Assembly: GCA_964497825.1 (NCBI GenBank)
Contig: CAZCFA010000056.1
Location: 1 to 19,069 of the forward strand
Reading direction: 5' to 3'
DNA length: 19,069 nt
From: RHKX01 sp964497825
GTDB lineage: Bacteria > Actinomycetota > Thermoleophilia > Solirubrobacterales > 70-9
Shown: piece by piece, positions 6,122-15,576 of the stretch
Numbering within the stretch: position 1 is the stretch's first letter
How the letters are laid out: every line of letters starts with the position of its first letter
Position numbers and translations under genes: made by a program
The notes under the pieces: generated by a model
Database searches by the model: none
Told to the model about the DNA's origin: nothing
Seen by the model: only the letters and a program-made list of their open reading frames with translations

Positions 6122-7045
6122 GTGCGGGGGTTCGTCGCTCCGACCGACTACGGCTGGTACCAGTTTCTGCGCGTGCGGCCGGAGCTGCGCGAGGTCAACT
6201 TCTGGCGTCCGAGCCAGGCGAGCTTCGGCGCTCTGCGGACCGGCGAGCTCTTCTTCTTCAAGCTCAAGTCTCCGCACGACATGATCGGCGGCTTCGGGCT
6301 GTTCACCCGCGGTGCCGTGATGCCCGCCTGGGAGGCATGGGACGTGTTCGGCGCGGCGAACGGAACCGCGACCCTGGACGAGCTGCTGGCACGCATGGGG
6401 CGTCTGAGCGGAGCCCGGCGCGGCGCCCTCGACGTCGACACCTGGATCGGCTGCCTCGCGATCAACGAGCCGATCTTCTTCCCGCCCGATGAATGGGTTC
6501 CGGTTCCGGCCGATTGGAGCCGAAACATCGTCTCCGGCAAGACCTACGACCTCTCGGTCGGCGAAGGCAAGCTGCTGTACGAGCGTTGCCTCGCGAACGC
6601 CGCCGAGTCGGCCGCGGCGGACCGACTCGATCCACCGCTGCGAGACCGCTACGGGCCGGCGCAGGTCGTCCACCCCCGCCTCGGACAGGCCAGCTTCCGG
6701 ATCGCCGTGCTCGATGCCTACTCGAAGCGCTGTGCGGTCACCGGTGAGCGCTCGCTGCCGGTCGTCGAGGCAGCTCACATCCGGCCCTACGCCGCCGGAG
6801 GCGCGCACGCCGTCCCGAACGGGCTCCCGCTGCGGCGCGACATCCATCGTCTCTTCGATCTCGGTTTCGTCAGCGTCCGCCCGGATCGATCGTTCGCCGT
6901 CAGCGAATCGCTGCGGAATGACTACGAGAACGGGAAGATCTACTACGACCTCGAGGGTCGGTCCGTGCGGTCGCCCGCCGACCTCGGAGACGCCGCTGAC
7001 CCGGAGTCGCTCGAATGGCACTACGAGGAGGTCTTCCGAAGGTGA
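6122..7045 (+). CDS. HNH endonuclease (HNH_2-type domain with conserved N-terminal region)
   Basis: The protein is 307 aa. Residues 4-66 (FVAPTDYGWYQFLRVRP, EVNFWRP, GELFFFKLKSPHDMIGGFG) match the N-terminus of a widespread family annotated simply as HNH endonuclease, where the protein begins with a short aromatic TD.xWY/F motif. This supports GTG 6122 as start although the frame is open far upstream. The nuclease domain spans about 190-250: CAVTGERSLPVVEAAHIRPY, PNGLPLRRDIHRLFDLGF, giving Cys204, His219, Asn233 and His242 as the likely His-Asn-His metal site. The family probably cleaves DNA, possibly in restriction or defence, but no methyltransferase, Ku or phage gene lies nearby. By eye it is less GC-rich than its neighbours and is flanked by long direct repeats, hinting at acquisition. 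The target is unknown. Confidence 0.85.
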   Translation: MRGFVAPTDYGWYQFLRVRPELREVNFWRPSQASFGALRTGELFFFKLKSPHDMIGGFGLFTRGAVMPAWEAWDVFGAANGTATLDELLARMGRLSGARRGALDVDTWIGCLAINEPIFFPPDEWVPVPADWSRNIVSGKTYDLSVGEGKLLYERCLANAAESAAADRLDPPLRDRYGPAQVVHPRLGQASFRIAVLDAYSKRCAVTGERSLPVVEAAHIRPYAAGGAHAVPNGLPLRRDIHRLFDLGFVSVRPDRSFAVSESLRNDYENGKIYYDLEGRSVRSPADLGDAADPESLEWHYEEVFRR

Positions 7046-7065
7046 CGGGTCGGCGCCACCCGGTC

Positions 7066-7221
7066 GCCGGCGGCACAACCGTCACCGCGGGTCGCCGGCG
7101 GCACATCGCCACGGGGGGACACGGGCGACAGCGGTCACCGCGGTGCCTCAGACCGATATACCGGCGTTGGATGCCCAGCACGGCAGCTCCCCGCCGCCGG
7201 AGCGTTCCTTCGTCGCCCGCG
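7066..7221. repeat. Long direct repeat, copy B (right flank of SnoaL-HNH segment)
   Basis: The core 7132-7221 matches 5403-5491 in the same orientation at 85 of 90 columns. Upstream, GCCGGCGGCACA occurs twice (7066-7077 and 7094-7105) against once in copy A, and GTCACCGCGG at 7081 and 7134. The left part is therefore a rearranged or expanded version of copy A. An 8-bp complement GGTGACGG (from 7041, over the HNH stop) with CCGTCACC (7079-7086) could also form a stem. The copy lies between the HNH stop and the katG-side terminator. Confidence 0.9.
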
Positions 7222-7230
7222 TCGGGCCGG

Positions 7231-7261
7231 GGCCGGCCCCGGGGTTGACCCGGGGCCGGCC
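7231..7261. terminator. Strong bidirectional hairpin between HNH gene and katG
   Basis: A perfect 13-bp stem (7231-7243 with 7249-7261) closes a five-base GTTGA loop in the gap between the converging HNH and katG transcripts. A second hairpin (GCCGGGC/GCCCGGC, 7288-7294 with 7302-7308) lies nearer to katG. Neither has a long T-tract, but the position and stem strength fit a shared terminator. Confidence 0.7.
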
Positions 7262-7327
7262 GCCGAGCTGAGCCGCAGCCGGCCGCCGCCGGGCGGGCGC
7301 AGCCCGGCCCGGCCGCCGGCGGGCACC

Positions 7328-9539
<2,212 letters not shown>

Positions 9540-9547
<8 letters not shown>

Positions 9548-9995
9548 CGGTTCCTTTCGGGTCTTGGTCGGTTCGGTTCGGCTCGCACTCGGGGCACAGC
9601 CCCCAGTAGATGACCTCGGCCTCGTCGATCGCGAAGCCGTGGTCCTCGGCCGCCGCCAGGCAGGGCGCGTCGCCGACGGCGCAATCGACGTCGGCGATCG
9701 AGCCGCAGTCGCGGCAGACGATGTGGTGGTGGTTGTCGCCGGTCCGGGTCTCGTAGCGCGCGACCGAGCCCGCGGGCTGGATCCGGCGGACCAGCCCGGC
9801 CGCGGTGAGCGCGTCGAGGACGTCGTAAACGGCCTGGCCGGAGACGTCGCCGAAGTCACGGCGGGTCGCGGCGATGATCGCGCCGGTGTCGGCGTGCGGG
9901 TGCCCGCCGACGGTGGCGAGCACCGCCAGCCGCGGGCCGGTGACGCGGAGCTTCGCTCCGCGCAGCATCGCCTCGGCCACGGTCGTCTCCGGCAT
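9540..9995 (-). CDS. furA: Fur-family regulator (FurA type) of katG
   Basis: The protein is 151 aa with an N-terminal winged helix (residues about 10-82: GAKLRVTGPRLAVLATVGGHPHADTGAII, VSGQAVYDVLDALTAAGLVRRI) and a metal-binding dimerisation domain with HHHIVCRDCG (89-98). Cys94-x2-Cys97 and Cys134-x2-Cys137 form the likely structural zinc site. FurA proteins repress themselves and katG and release DNA when oxidised. Here katG follows immediately with an 8-base overlap, the classic actinobacterial furA-katG operon. The region upstream carries a perfect 15-bp operator-like palindrome (10017-10031). PerR and FurA cannot be separated by sequence alone, but the linkage to katG favours an oxidative-stress role over iron uptake. 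Confidence 0.95.
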
Positions 9996-10016
9996 CGCGC
10001 CGCAGTATTGCGCATT

Positions 10017-10031
10017 CTTGAATGATTCAAG
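10017..10031 (-). promoter_or_regulatory. Fur-type operator and -35 region of furA-katG
   Basis: CTTGAATCATTCAAG on the minus strand is a perfect 7-1-7 inverted repeat, the architecture of Fur/PerR boxes, with its centre 29 bases upstream of the furA ATG. It contains TTGAAT, a good -35 element. AATACT, 15 bases downstream, is the best -10 candidate. Operator over -35 predicts autorepression. The site is an AT-rich island in very GC-rich DNA. Confidence 0.75.
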
Positions 10032-10165
10032 TGTGCGGCCGCGGCGGGCGCCGCCGCGATCGTCGCCGCGAGGCCGGCGAACCGTTGCGGATCACCTCGC
10101 TCCTGGCGATGCGATCCGCAGCAGAGCGGCGGGCCGGCGGGCCGGCGGACGCCGGCGGGCGCCGG

Positions 10166-10224
10166 GCGCCGGTTGGGCTGGCGAGCGTGGCGGGCGCCGA
10201 GCGCCGGTTGGGCTGGCGAGCGTG
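10166..10224. repeat. Direct repeat, 24 bp, two exact copies
   Basis: A 24-base unit beginning GCGCCGGTTGGGCTGGCGAG occurs exactly at 10166-10189 and 10201-10224 (period 35). A diverged third copy begins near 10274 (GCGCAGGTTGGGCCGGCGGG). Confidence 0.85.
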
Positions 10225-10405
10225 CCGAGCGCGGGCGCCGGGCGGAGGGTGGGCCGGCGGGCCGGACGCCCGGGCGCAGGTTGGGCCGGCGGGCCAGCGG
10301 GCCTGCCGGGCGTGGCTTGGCGCGGGGCGAGTTGACCACCGATCGCGTGGAAAAGTCGCCCCGCGCCCCGTGCGCCGCGTGCGTCGCCCCGGGCCGCGTG
10401 CCCCG

Positions 10406-10427
10406 GGCGCCCGGGGCCCCGGGCGCC
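10406..10427. repeat. 22-bp perfect palindrome
   Basis: Bases 10406-10416 are exactly complementary to 10417-10427 with no loop, all G and C. It could fold as a cruciform or hairpin, or serve as a terminator-like element downstream of the LigD polymerase gene. Confidence 0.7.
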
Positions 10428-10451
10428 GGTTTGGGAACGCCCTTCGGGCCC

Positions 10452-10521
10452 CGGGCAGCGGCCGCCGGTTGCCGCGGGCGGTTGCGGCCGTCGGGCAGCG
10501 GCCGCCGGTTGCCGCGGGCGG
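10452..10521. repeat. Direct repeat, 30 bp, two exact copies
   Basis: The 30-base unit starting CGGGCAGCGGCCGCCGGTTG occurs at 10452-10481 and again at 10492-10521 (period 40). The second copy ends about 40 bases from the 3' end of the LigD polymerase gene. Confidence 0.85.
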
Positions 10522-10562
10522 CTCCGGACCCCGGGCCCCGGCCGCCGCCGGCGGGGCTCGCG

Positions 10563-11633
10563 CTAGCGCTTGCGGTCGCGGTCGCGCGACGGCTGCACGC
10601 GCTTCGGCTCGCCCGGCATCTTCGGGTAGTCGGGCGGGTAGGGCATGTCGCCGCCGTGCCCCTCGGCCTCGTCGCGGGCGTACATCTCCAGCAGCGGCTC
10701 GAGCGAGTGGTGGACGTCGTCGATCTCGGCGAAGCGGTCGCCGACCGCGGCGAGGCGGGCCGGCATCGAGGCGACCGTGAAGTCCTCGGGCTCGACCTCG
10801 GGCAGCTCGTCCCACAGCAGCGGCGCCGAGACCGGGGCGCCGGGCTTGGCGCGGACGCTGTAGGGGGAGGCGATCGTTCGGTCGCGGGCGTTCTGGTTGT
10901 AGTCGATGAAGACGCGCTCGCCGCGCTCCTCCTTCCACCACCTCGTCGTCACCCGCGCCGGCATCCGCCGCTCGAGCTCGCGGCCGAAGGCGATCGCGGC
11001 GTGGCGGACGTCGGTGAAGCTCCAGCGCGGCTCGATCCGCACGTAGATGTGGACGCCGCGCCCGCCCGACGTCTTCGGGAAGCCGCGGTAGCCGAGCTCG
11101 GCGAGCAGCTCGCGGGCGGCGGCGGCGACCGCGACGGCATCGACGAAGCCGGTGCCGGGCTGCGGGTCGAGGTCGAGCCGGAGCTCGTCGGGATGGTCGA
11201 CGTCGGCGCGCCGAACCGGCCAGGGATGGAAGGTGATCGTGCCCATCTGCGCGCACCAGGCGACGACCGCGAGCTCGGTCGGGGCGATCTCGTCGGCGTG
11301 GCGGCCGGAGGGGAACTCGATCCGCGCCGTCTCGACGTACTCGGGGGCGCCCTTCGGCACCCGCTTCTGGTAGAAGGCGTCGCCGCCGCGGCTCTGGCGG
11401 GTGGCGACGACGGCATCGTCGCGGACGCCCTTCGGCCAGCGCTCGAGCGTCGTCGGCCGCTCGCGCAGCGCCCGCATGATCCCCTCGCCGGCGGCGACGT
11501 AGTACTCGGCTACCTGCAGCTTGGTCACCGCCTCGCTGCGCCCGGTCGCGGCGAAGATCACCCGGTCGGGGCTCGAGATCCGGACCTCGCGGCCACCCGC
11601 GTCGATCAGCACCGGCTTCGACTTCGCGGCCAT
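10563..11633 (-). CDS. ligD: LigD polymerase-domain protein (stand-alone NHEJ primase/polymerase)
   Basis: The product is 356 aa and covers only the polymerase (PolDom, archaeo-eukaryotic primase-like) module of LigD. It has no ATP-dependent ligase or 3'-phosphoesterase domain. Features are RVPKGAPEYVET, the metal-binding DxD in LRLDLDPQPG (Asp154 and Asp156), KTSGGRGVHIYV (187-198, with His195) and the third acidic residue Asp244 in VFIDYNQN, followed by RDRTIASPYSVRAKPGAPVSAPL. These proteins add ribonucleotides and fill gaps at DNA ends during Ku-dependent end joining. Neither Ku nor a ligase gene lies in this window, so partners would be elsewhere. The C-terminus is short, basic and rich in Lys and Arg. 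The start at ATG 11633 is supported by TAGAGT seven bases upstream. The gene is divergent from the hydrolase at 11748. Confidence 0.93.
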   Translation of the reverse strand: MAAKSKPVLIDAGGREVRISSPDRVIFAATGRSEAVTKLQVAEYYVAAGEGIMRALRERPTTLERWPKGVRDDAVVATRQSRGGDAFYQKRVPKGAPEYVETARIEFPSGRHADEIAPTELAVVAWCAQMGTITFHPWPVRRADVDHPDELRLDLDPQPGTGFVDAVAVAAAARELLAELGYRGFPKTSGGRGVHIYVRIEPRWSFTDVRHAAIAFGRELERRMPARVTTRWWKEERGERVFIDYNQNARDRTIASPYSVRAKPGAPVSAPLLWDELPEVEPEDFTVASMPARLAAVGDRFAEIDDVHHSLEPLLEMYARDEAEGHGGDMPYPPDYPKMPGEPKRVQPSRDRDRKR

Positions 11634-11640
11634 CGCCGCG

Positions 11641-11646
11641 ACTCTA
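11641..11646 (-). promoter_or_regulatory. TAGAGT -10 box of the LigD polymerase gene
   Basis: On the minus strand TAGAGT ends 7 bases before ATG 11633 with no Shine-Dalgarno, the same leaderless spacing seen for ridA, the SnoaL-like gene and the HNH gene. Confidence 0.55.
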
Positions 11647-11747
11647 GAGCGACCGCGCCCTTGTTACCGACGCGCGCCGGCCGCGCAGGTGCTAGAAATC
11701 GCCGGCGGGATTACAGGGTTCCGTGGTTCATCAAGAGAGGGTTTCCT

Positions 11748-13997
11748 TTGCGCCGCACGCTGATTTCGCTGACCGTTTCGATCGCCGCGCTGGCGACGTT
11801 CGCCGCCGCCGACGCCCACGCCTTCGAGGCGCACGGCAGCGTCGAGCAGGTCTACGTCACCGGCGTTGCCCCGAACCAGAAGGTGAAGCTGGTCGATCGC
11901 CGCGGCCGCAAGGTCGAGAAGCGCGCGGCAACCGCCGAGGGCGGCATCGTCTTCCGCGGGGTCAAGCCCGGCAACGGCTACCGGGTCAAGACCGGCGGCC
12001 AGACCTCGGGCAGGCTGCGGGTGCTGACGACGAGGTCGGCGCCGCCGAGCACCGCCGTCTATGACCAGAGCATCCCCTCGAGCGGCTACGGCTACCTGAC
12101 CACCCGCGACGGCACCGAGCTCGCCTACACGGTCCACCCGCCGACCGACATCACGAGCATCCTCCCCGGCAGCCCCCCCTCGCTGCCGAACCCGGGCCCG
12201 ACGCCGACCCTGATCGAGTACTCGGGCTATGGCACCGCCGACCCGGCCGGCCCCGAGAGCGGCATCTCGGTGATCGCCAACCTGCTCGGGTTCACCGTCG
12301 TCGACGTCAACATGCGCGGCACCGGCTGCTCCGGCGGCTCGTTCGACTTCTTCGAGCCGCTGCAGGGCCTCGACGGCTATGACGTGATCGAGACGATCGC
12401 GCGCCAGCCCTGGGTCGCCGGCGGCAAGGTCGGGATGATGGGGATCTCCTACGGCGGCATCAGCCAGCTGTTCACCGCCCAGTACCGGCCGCCGAACCTG
12501 GCCGCGATCACGCCGCTGTCGGTGATCGACAACACGCAGACGACGCTCTACCCGGGCGGCATCCTCAACACCGGCTTCGCCTACTCGTGGGCGCTCGACC
12601 GCGTCCACGACGCGCTCCCGGCCGGCCCCGACGCGGGCCAGCCGTGGGCCTGGAAGCGGATCCAGAACGGCGACACGACCTGCGCCGCCAACCAGGCGCT
12701 GCACGGCGACGCCGTCAACCTGCTGAAGAAGATCCGCGAGAACGACCACTACGTGAAGAAGGTCGCCGACCCGCTGGCGCCGATCACGTTCGTCCACAAG
12801 ATCAACGTGCCGACGTTCCTCGCCTGCCAGTGGGAGGACGAGCAGACCGGCGGCCACTGCCCGACGCTGGCGAGCCGCTTCACCGGCACCGACAAGAAGT
12901 GGTTCACGTTCACCAACGGCGTCCACACCGACTCGCTCGACCCGGCGACGTTCAACCGCTGGCTCGACTTCCTCTATCTGTACGTCGCGAGGCAGTCGCC
13001 CGCGGCGGCGGGGGCGATCGCCCACGCGGCGGCGCCGATCCTCTACAACCAGGTGTTCGGGATCAACGGCGTGACGCTGCCGCCCGACCCGGTCCAGACC
13101 CAGGCGACCTTCGGCGCGGCGCTGAACGAGTTCGAGCAGGCGCCGCAAGTCCGGATCCTGTTCGACAACGGCGCCGGCGCCGCGCCCGGACACCCCCAGC
13201 CCGGCTACGAGCGCTCGTTCCAGTCGCTGCCGGTCCCGGGCGTCAAGGGCCGCTCCTGGTTCCTCGCGCCGGGCGGCAAGCTCGGTGACCGGCGGACCAA
13301 CGGCAAGCACGCCGACGGCTTCCGCTGGAACGACAACGCGGTGCCGCCGACCGACTTCACCGGCAACACCGGCGCCGGCGGCCTGTGGGCGGCGCTGCCG
13401 AACTACAACTGGGCCCAGAACCCGCCGGGGTCCGCGGTCTCCTACGTCAGCTCGCCGCTGGCCTCAGACACCACCGTGGTCGGCGCCGGCTCGGTCAAGG
13501 TCTGGGTGCGCTCGTCGCGCCGCAACGTCGACCTGCAGGCGACGATCTCCGAGGTCCGGCCCGACGGCAAGGAGACGTTCGTGCAGAACGGCTGGGTCAC
13601 CGGCAAGGGCCGCAAGCTCGACCGGAAGAAGAGCACCCGGCTCGCGCCCGTCCTCAGCCTGCGCAAGAAGGACTTCGCGCCGATGCCGAGGCACCGGTTC
13701 GTGCCGGTGACGATCCCGCTCTACTACCAGGGCCACGGCTACCGGGCGGGCTCGCGGATCAAGGTGACGATCTCGGCCCCGGGCGGCTCGCAGCCGGCCT
13801 GGGCGTTCGCGAAGGCGAAGCCGAAGCACGGCACCGCCAAGGTCGCGATCGCCTACGGCAGGAAGCACAAGTCGAAGCTGCTGCTGCCGGTCGTCGACGG
13901 CGTCGGCATCCCGACCGGGCTGCCGCCCTGCCCGGGCCTGCGCGCGGAGCCCTGCCGGGATTACCGGCAGGTGCCCAACGACCGGGCGAAGCGCTAG
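11748..13997 (+). CDS. Secreted CocE/NonD-family hydrolase (X-Pro dipeptidyl-peptidase S15-like)
   Basis: The precursor is 749 aa. Residues 1-25 form a signal peptide (MRRTLISLTV, hydrophobic core, AHA|F cleavage near 25/26). Residues about 30-95 look like a small beta domain. The alpha/beta-hydrolase core runs from about 112 (YGYLTTRDGTELAYTV) to 420, with VVDVNMRGTGCSGG, nucleophile Ser234 in GMMGISYGGISQ, likely acid Asp364 in CQWEDEQTGG and His393 in NGVHTDS. The C-terminal half (about 520-749) is the jelly-roll X-Pro_dipeptidyl-peptidase C domain. It probably hydrolyses an ester or amide outside the cell. The start is TTG 11748: no ATG or GTG is in frame before the signal peptide, and AGAGAGG lies 7 bases upstream. 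The substrate is unknown. Confidence 0.9.
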   Translation: MRRTLISLTVSIAALATFAAADAHAFEAHGSVEQVYVTGVAPNQKVKLVDRRGRKVEKRAATAEGGIVFRGVKPGNGYRVKTGGQTSGRLRVLTTRSAPPSTAVYDQSIPSSGYGYLTTRDGTELAYTVHPPTDITSILPGSPPSLPNPGPTPTLIEYSGYGTADPAGPESGISVIANLLGFTVVDVNMRGTGCSGGSFDFFEPLQGLDGYDVIETIARQPWVAGGKVGMMGISYGGISQLFTAQYRPPNLAAITPLSVIDNTQTTLYPGGILNTGFAYSWALDRVHDALPAGPDAGQPWAWKRIQNGDTTCAANQALHGDAVNLLKKIRENDHYVKKVADPLAPITFVHKINVPTFLACQWEDEQTGGHCPTLASRFTGTDKKWFTFTNGVHTDSLDPATFNRWLDFLYLYVARQSPAAAGAIAHAAAPILYNQVFGINGVTLPPDPVQTQATFGAALNEFEQAPQVRILFDNGAGAAPGHPQPGYERSFQSLPVPGVKGRSWFLAPGGKLGDRRTNGKHADGFRWNDNAVPPTDFTGNTGAGGLWAALPNYNWAQNPPGSAVSYVSSPLASDTTVVGAGSVKVWVRSSRRNVDLQATISEVRPDGKETFVQNGWVTGKGRKLDRKKSTRLAPVLSLRKKDFAPMPRHRFVPVTIPLYYQGHGYRAGSRIKVTISAPGGSQPAWAFAKAKPKHGTAKVAIAYGRKHKSKLLLPVVDGVGIPTGLPPCPGLRAEPCRDYRQVPNDRAKR

Positions 13998-14021
13998 GCG
14001 CCGGCGCGGCGGCTGGGCTCA

Positions 14022-14041
14022 GGCCGCGCGGCTCCGCGGCC
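14022..14041. terminator. Hairpin between converging hydrolase and dehydrogenase genes
   Basis: A 7-bp stem GGCCGCG/CGCGGCC (14022-14028 with 14035-14041, six-base loop) lies in the 88-base gap between convergent stops. Other GC-rich pairings in the gap are possible. No T-tract follows. Confidence 0.45.
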
Positions 14042-14085
14042 GCGAGCCGGTGACGCAGCCGCCCGGCGCCGGCTCCGCGGCCGCT

Positions 14086-14943
14086 TCAGGCCGGTAGCCG
14101 CGCCCGCTCACCGACGGCGACGAGCTCGCGGTTGAGGCGCCGCATCGCACGCCGGTACAGCGGCGGGCAGAAGCGCTGTAGCCAGAACGCCGCCCGGGTC
14201 TCGGCCGAGGTGAAGACGAGGTAGGTGCCGCGCTCGACGCCGTCGAGGATCTTCGTCGCCACCCGCTCGGGGCTGACGGCGCGGCGGCGGAAGCGCTCGG
14301 TCAGCCGGCGCGCGTCGGGGTGGTCGCGGTCGACGCCGACGATCTCGACGGTCCCGACCAGCGGCGTGTCGACGGCGCCGGGGCAGACCAGCGTGACCCC
14401 GATGCCGTACGGCTCGAGGTCGAAGCGCAGCACCTCGGAGACGCCGCGGAGGCCGAACTTGGCGGCGCTGTAGGCGGCGTGCCAGGGCAGCCCGAGCAGC
14501 CCCGCGGCGGAGGAGACGTTGACGAGGTGGCCGCCGCGGCCGGCCGCCATCATCGCCGGCACGAAGGTCTCGATCACCGCGATCGGCCCCAGCAGGTCGA
14601 CCTCGATCAGCTTCCGCCAGTGCTCGTGGCTGAGCCGGTCGACCGGCCCCCAGGTCGAGGTCCCGGCGACGTTCATGACGACGTCCATCGGCCCGTGCTC
14701 GGCGCCGATCCGCTCGGCGAAGGCGCCGACCGCCGCGCGGTCGGTGAGGTCGACGGTCTCGCGGGCGAGCACGCTGCCGCCGCGGGCCGCGATCGACTCG
14801 GCGGTCGCCCGCAGCGGCGCCGCCTGGATGTCGGTGATCACCACCGCGGCGCCGCGCCGCGCCGCCTCGAGCGCGGCCGCGCGCCCGATCCCGCCCGCGG
14901 CGCCGGTGACGAGCACGGAGCTGCCGGCGACGGAGCCGCTCAC
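14086..14943 (-). CDS. Classical short-chain dehydrogenase/reductase
   Basis: The protein is 285 aa. The cofactor motif TGAAGGIG (residues 13-20), Asp38 at the end of strand 2 (suggesting NAD+ preference), NVAG (91-94) and the catalytic set Ser145, Tyr158 and Lys162 (NVSSAAGLLGLPWHAAYSAAKFG) are all present, followed by CPGAVDTPL. The C-terminal 60 residues are basic and aromatic (FWLQRFCPPLYRRAMRRL) and could touch the membrane or a lipid-like substrate. The start is GTG 14943, which overlaps the upstream TGA (GTGA) and so indicates translational coupling. The open frame continues upstream, but that part reads as an Arg-rich shadow of the neighbouring gene. The substrate is unknown; the pairing with a CMD-fold protein suggests an oxidative small-molecule pathway. 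Confidence 0.93.
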   Translation of the reverse strand: MSGSVAGSSVLVTGAAGGIGRAAALEAARRGAAVVITDIQAAPLRATAESIAARGGSVLARETVDLTDRAAVGAFAERIGAEHGPMDVVMNVAGTSTWGPVDRLSHEHWRKLIEVDLLGPIAVIETFVPAMMAAGRGGHLVNVSSAAGLLGLPWHAAYSAAKFGLRGVSEVLRFDLEPYGIGVTLVCPGAVDTPLVGTVEIVGVDRDHPDARRLTERFRRRAVSPERVATKILDGVERGTYLVFTSAETRAAFWLQRFCPPLYRRAMRRLNRELVAVGERARLPA

Positions 14944-15536
14944 CGGAGCTCGTCGGACGCGATCCGCAGCGAGTTGATCAGGCCCGCGACCATCGAGTAG
15001 TGGCCGGCGAGCATGCAGAGCTCGATCAGGTCGTTGTCGCTGAGCTCGGCCCGCAGCCCGGCGAAGGTCGCGTCGCTGATCGCGCTTTCGTCGTGGAGCT
15101 CGTCGACGGCGGCCAGCAGCAGCCGCTGTCGCGGCGTCCACGGGCCGCCCTCGAGGTCGTCGACGGCGACCGCGTCGAGCTGCTCCTCGCCGAGCCCGAC
15201 CCGGCTCCCGATCCGGCGGTGGTGGGCGGCCTCGTAGCCGGCCCCGGTCCGGTGCGAGACGCGGAGGATGACGAGCTCGGTATCGGCCCGCGGCAGCTTT
15301 CCCCCCGGCATCAGCGCGCCCGCGAACAGCAGCCAGCGCCGGAACAGCGAGCGGTGGCGGCCGACGGTCGTGAACAGGTTCAGCGGCCGCTTCGTGCCGG
15401 CCAGGCGGGCCGAGATCCCGGCCAGGATCGAGTTGACGAAGCCGAGCTCGGCCCGTCGCGCGGGCGCCAGGCGGGGCGGCGGCTCGGCGCTCAAGCCCTG
15501 ATCACCGCGGTCACGCTCGCCGCGTTCACGCGCCAC
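14940..15536 (-). CDS. Carboxymuconolactone decarboxylase (CMD) family protein
   Basis: The product is up to 198 aa, an all-helical CMD/AhpD-fold protein. The family core is LPRADTELVILRVSHRTGAGYEAAHHRRIG (residues 81-110), with Glu102, His105 and His106 in the usual proton-relay positions. SDNDLIELCMLAGHYSMVAGLINSL (166-190) follows. The Cys-x-x-Cys of AhpD peroxidases is replaced by Arg-Thr-Gly-Ala, so thiol peroxidase activity is unlikely and the role is unassigned. The start is uncertain: GTG 15536 gives the longest form, but TTG 15494 (LSAEPPPRLAP) would remove a charged, poorly conserved leader. The stop overlaps the dehydrogenase start (GTGA), so the two are co-translated. It lies 40 bases downstream of the membrane protein gene. 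Confidence 0.85.
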   Translation of the reverse strand: MARERGERDRGDQGLSAEPPPRLAPARRAELGFVNSILAGISARLAGTKRPLNLFTTVGRHRSLFRRWLLFAGALMPGGKLPRADTELVILRVSHRTGAGYEAAHHRRIGSRVGLGEEQLDAVAVDDLEGGPWTPRQRLLLAAVDELHDESAISDATFAGLRAELSDNDLIELCMLAGHYSMVAGLINSLRIASDELR

Positions 15537-15576
15537 GTCCGGTCACGGCCGGCGACCCTGATCAGCGCAACGCCGC

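Larger units (their letters stand above)
10032..10562. other. GC-rich low-complexity intergenic region without a credible gene
   Basis: Open frames here are shadows of extreme GC content; no protein family motif, tRNA or structured RNA was recognised. The stretch is packed with GCC/GGC-rich repeats. Around 10135-10320 a decaying array is built on GCGCCGGTTGGGCTGGCGAG. A 22-bp perfect palindrome lies at 10406-10427. A 30-bp exact repeat occurs at 10452-10481 and 10492-10521. It separates the furA operator from the 3' end of the LigD polymerase gene and may also hold the terminator of that gene. Confidence 0.7.

Noticed and set aside
5403..7221. Insertion sequence or transposon ends
   Set aside because: The repeats are direct rather than terminal inverted, and there is no transposase. 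An HNH protein alone does not make an IS.
9548..10339. 264-codon N-terminal extension of katG in its open frame
   Set aside because: It runs through furA in another frame. KatG starts at ATG 9547 with a ribosome site and the normal family N-terminus.
10173..11747. 525-codon N-terminal extension of the CocE-like gene
   Set aside because: It overlaps the LigD gene antisense. The real protein starts with a signal peptide at TTG 11748.
14944..15141. Upstream extension of the dehydrogenase frame
   Set aside because: Arg-rich shadow of the CMD-family gene. GTG 14943 gives the standard SDR N-terminus and a coupling overlap.
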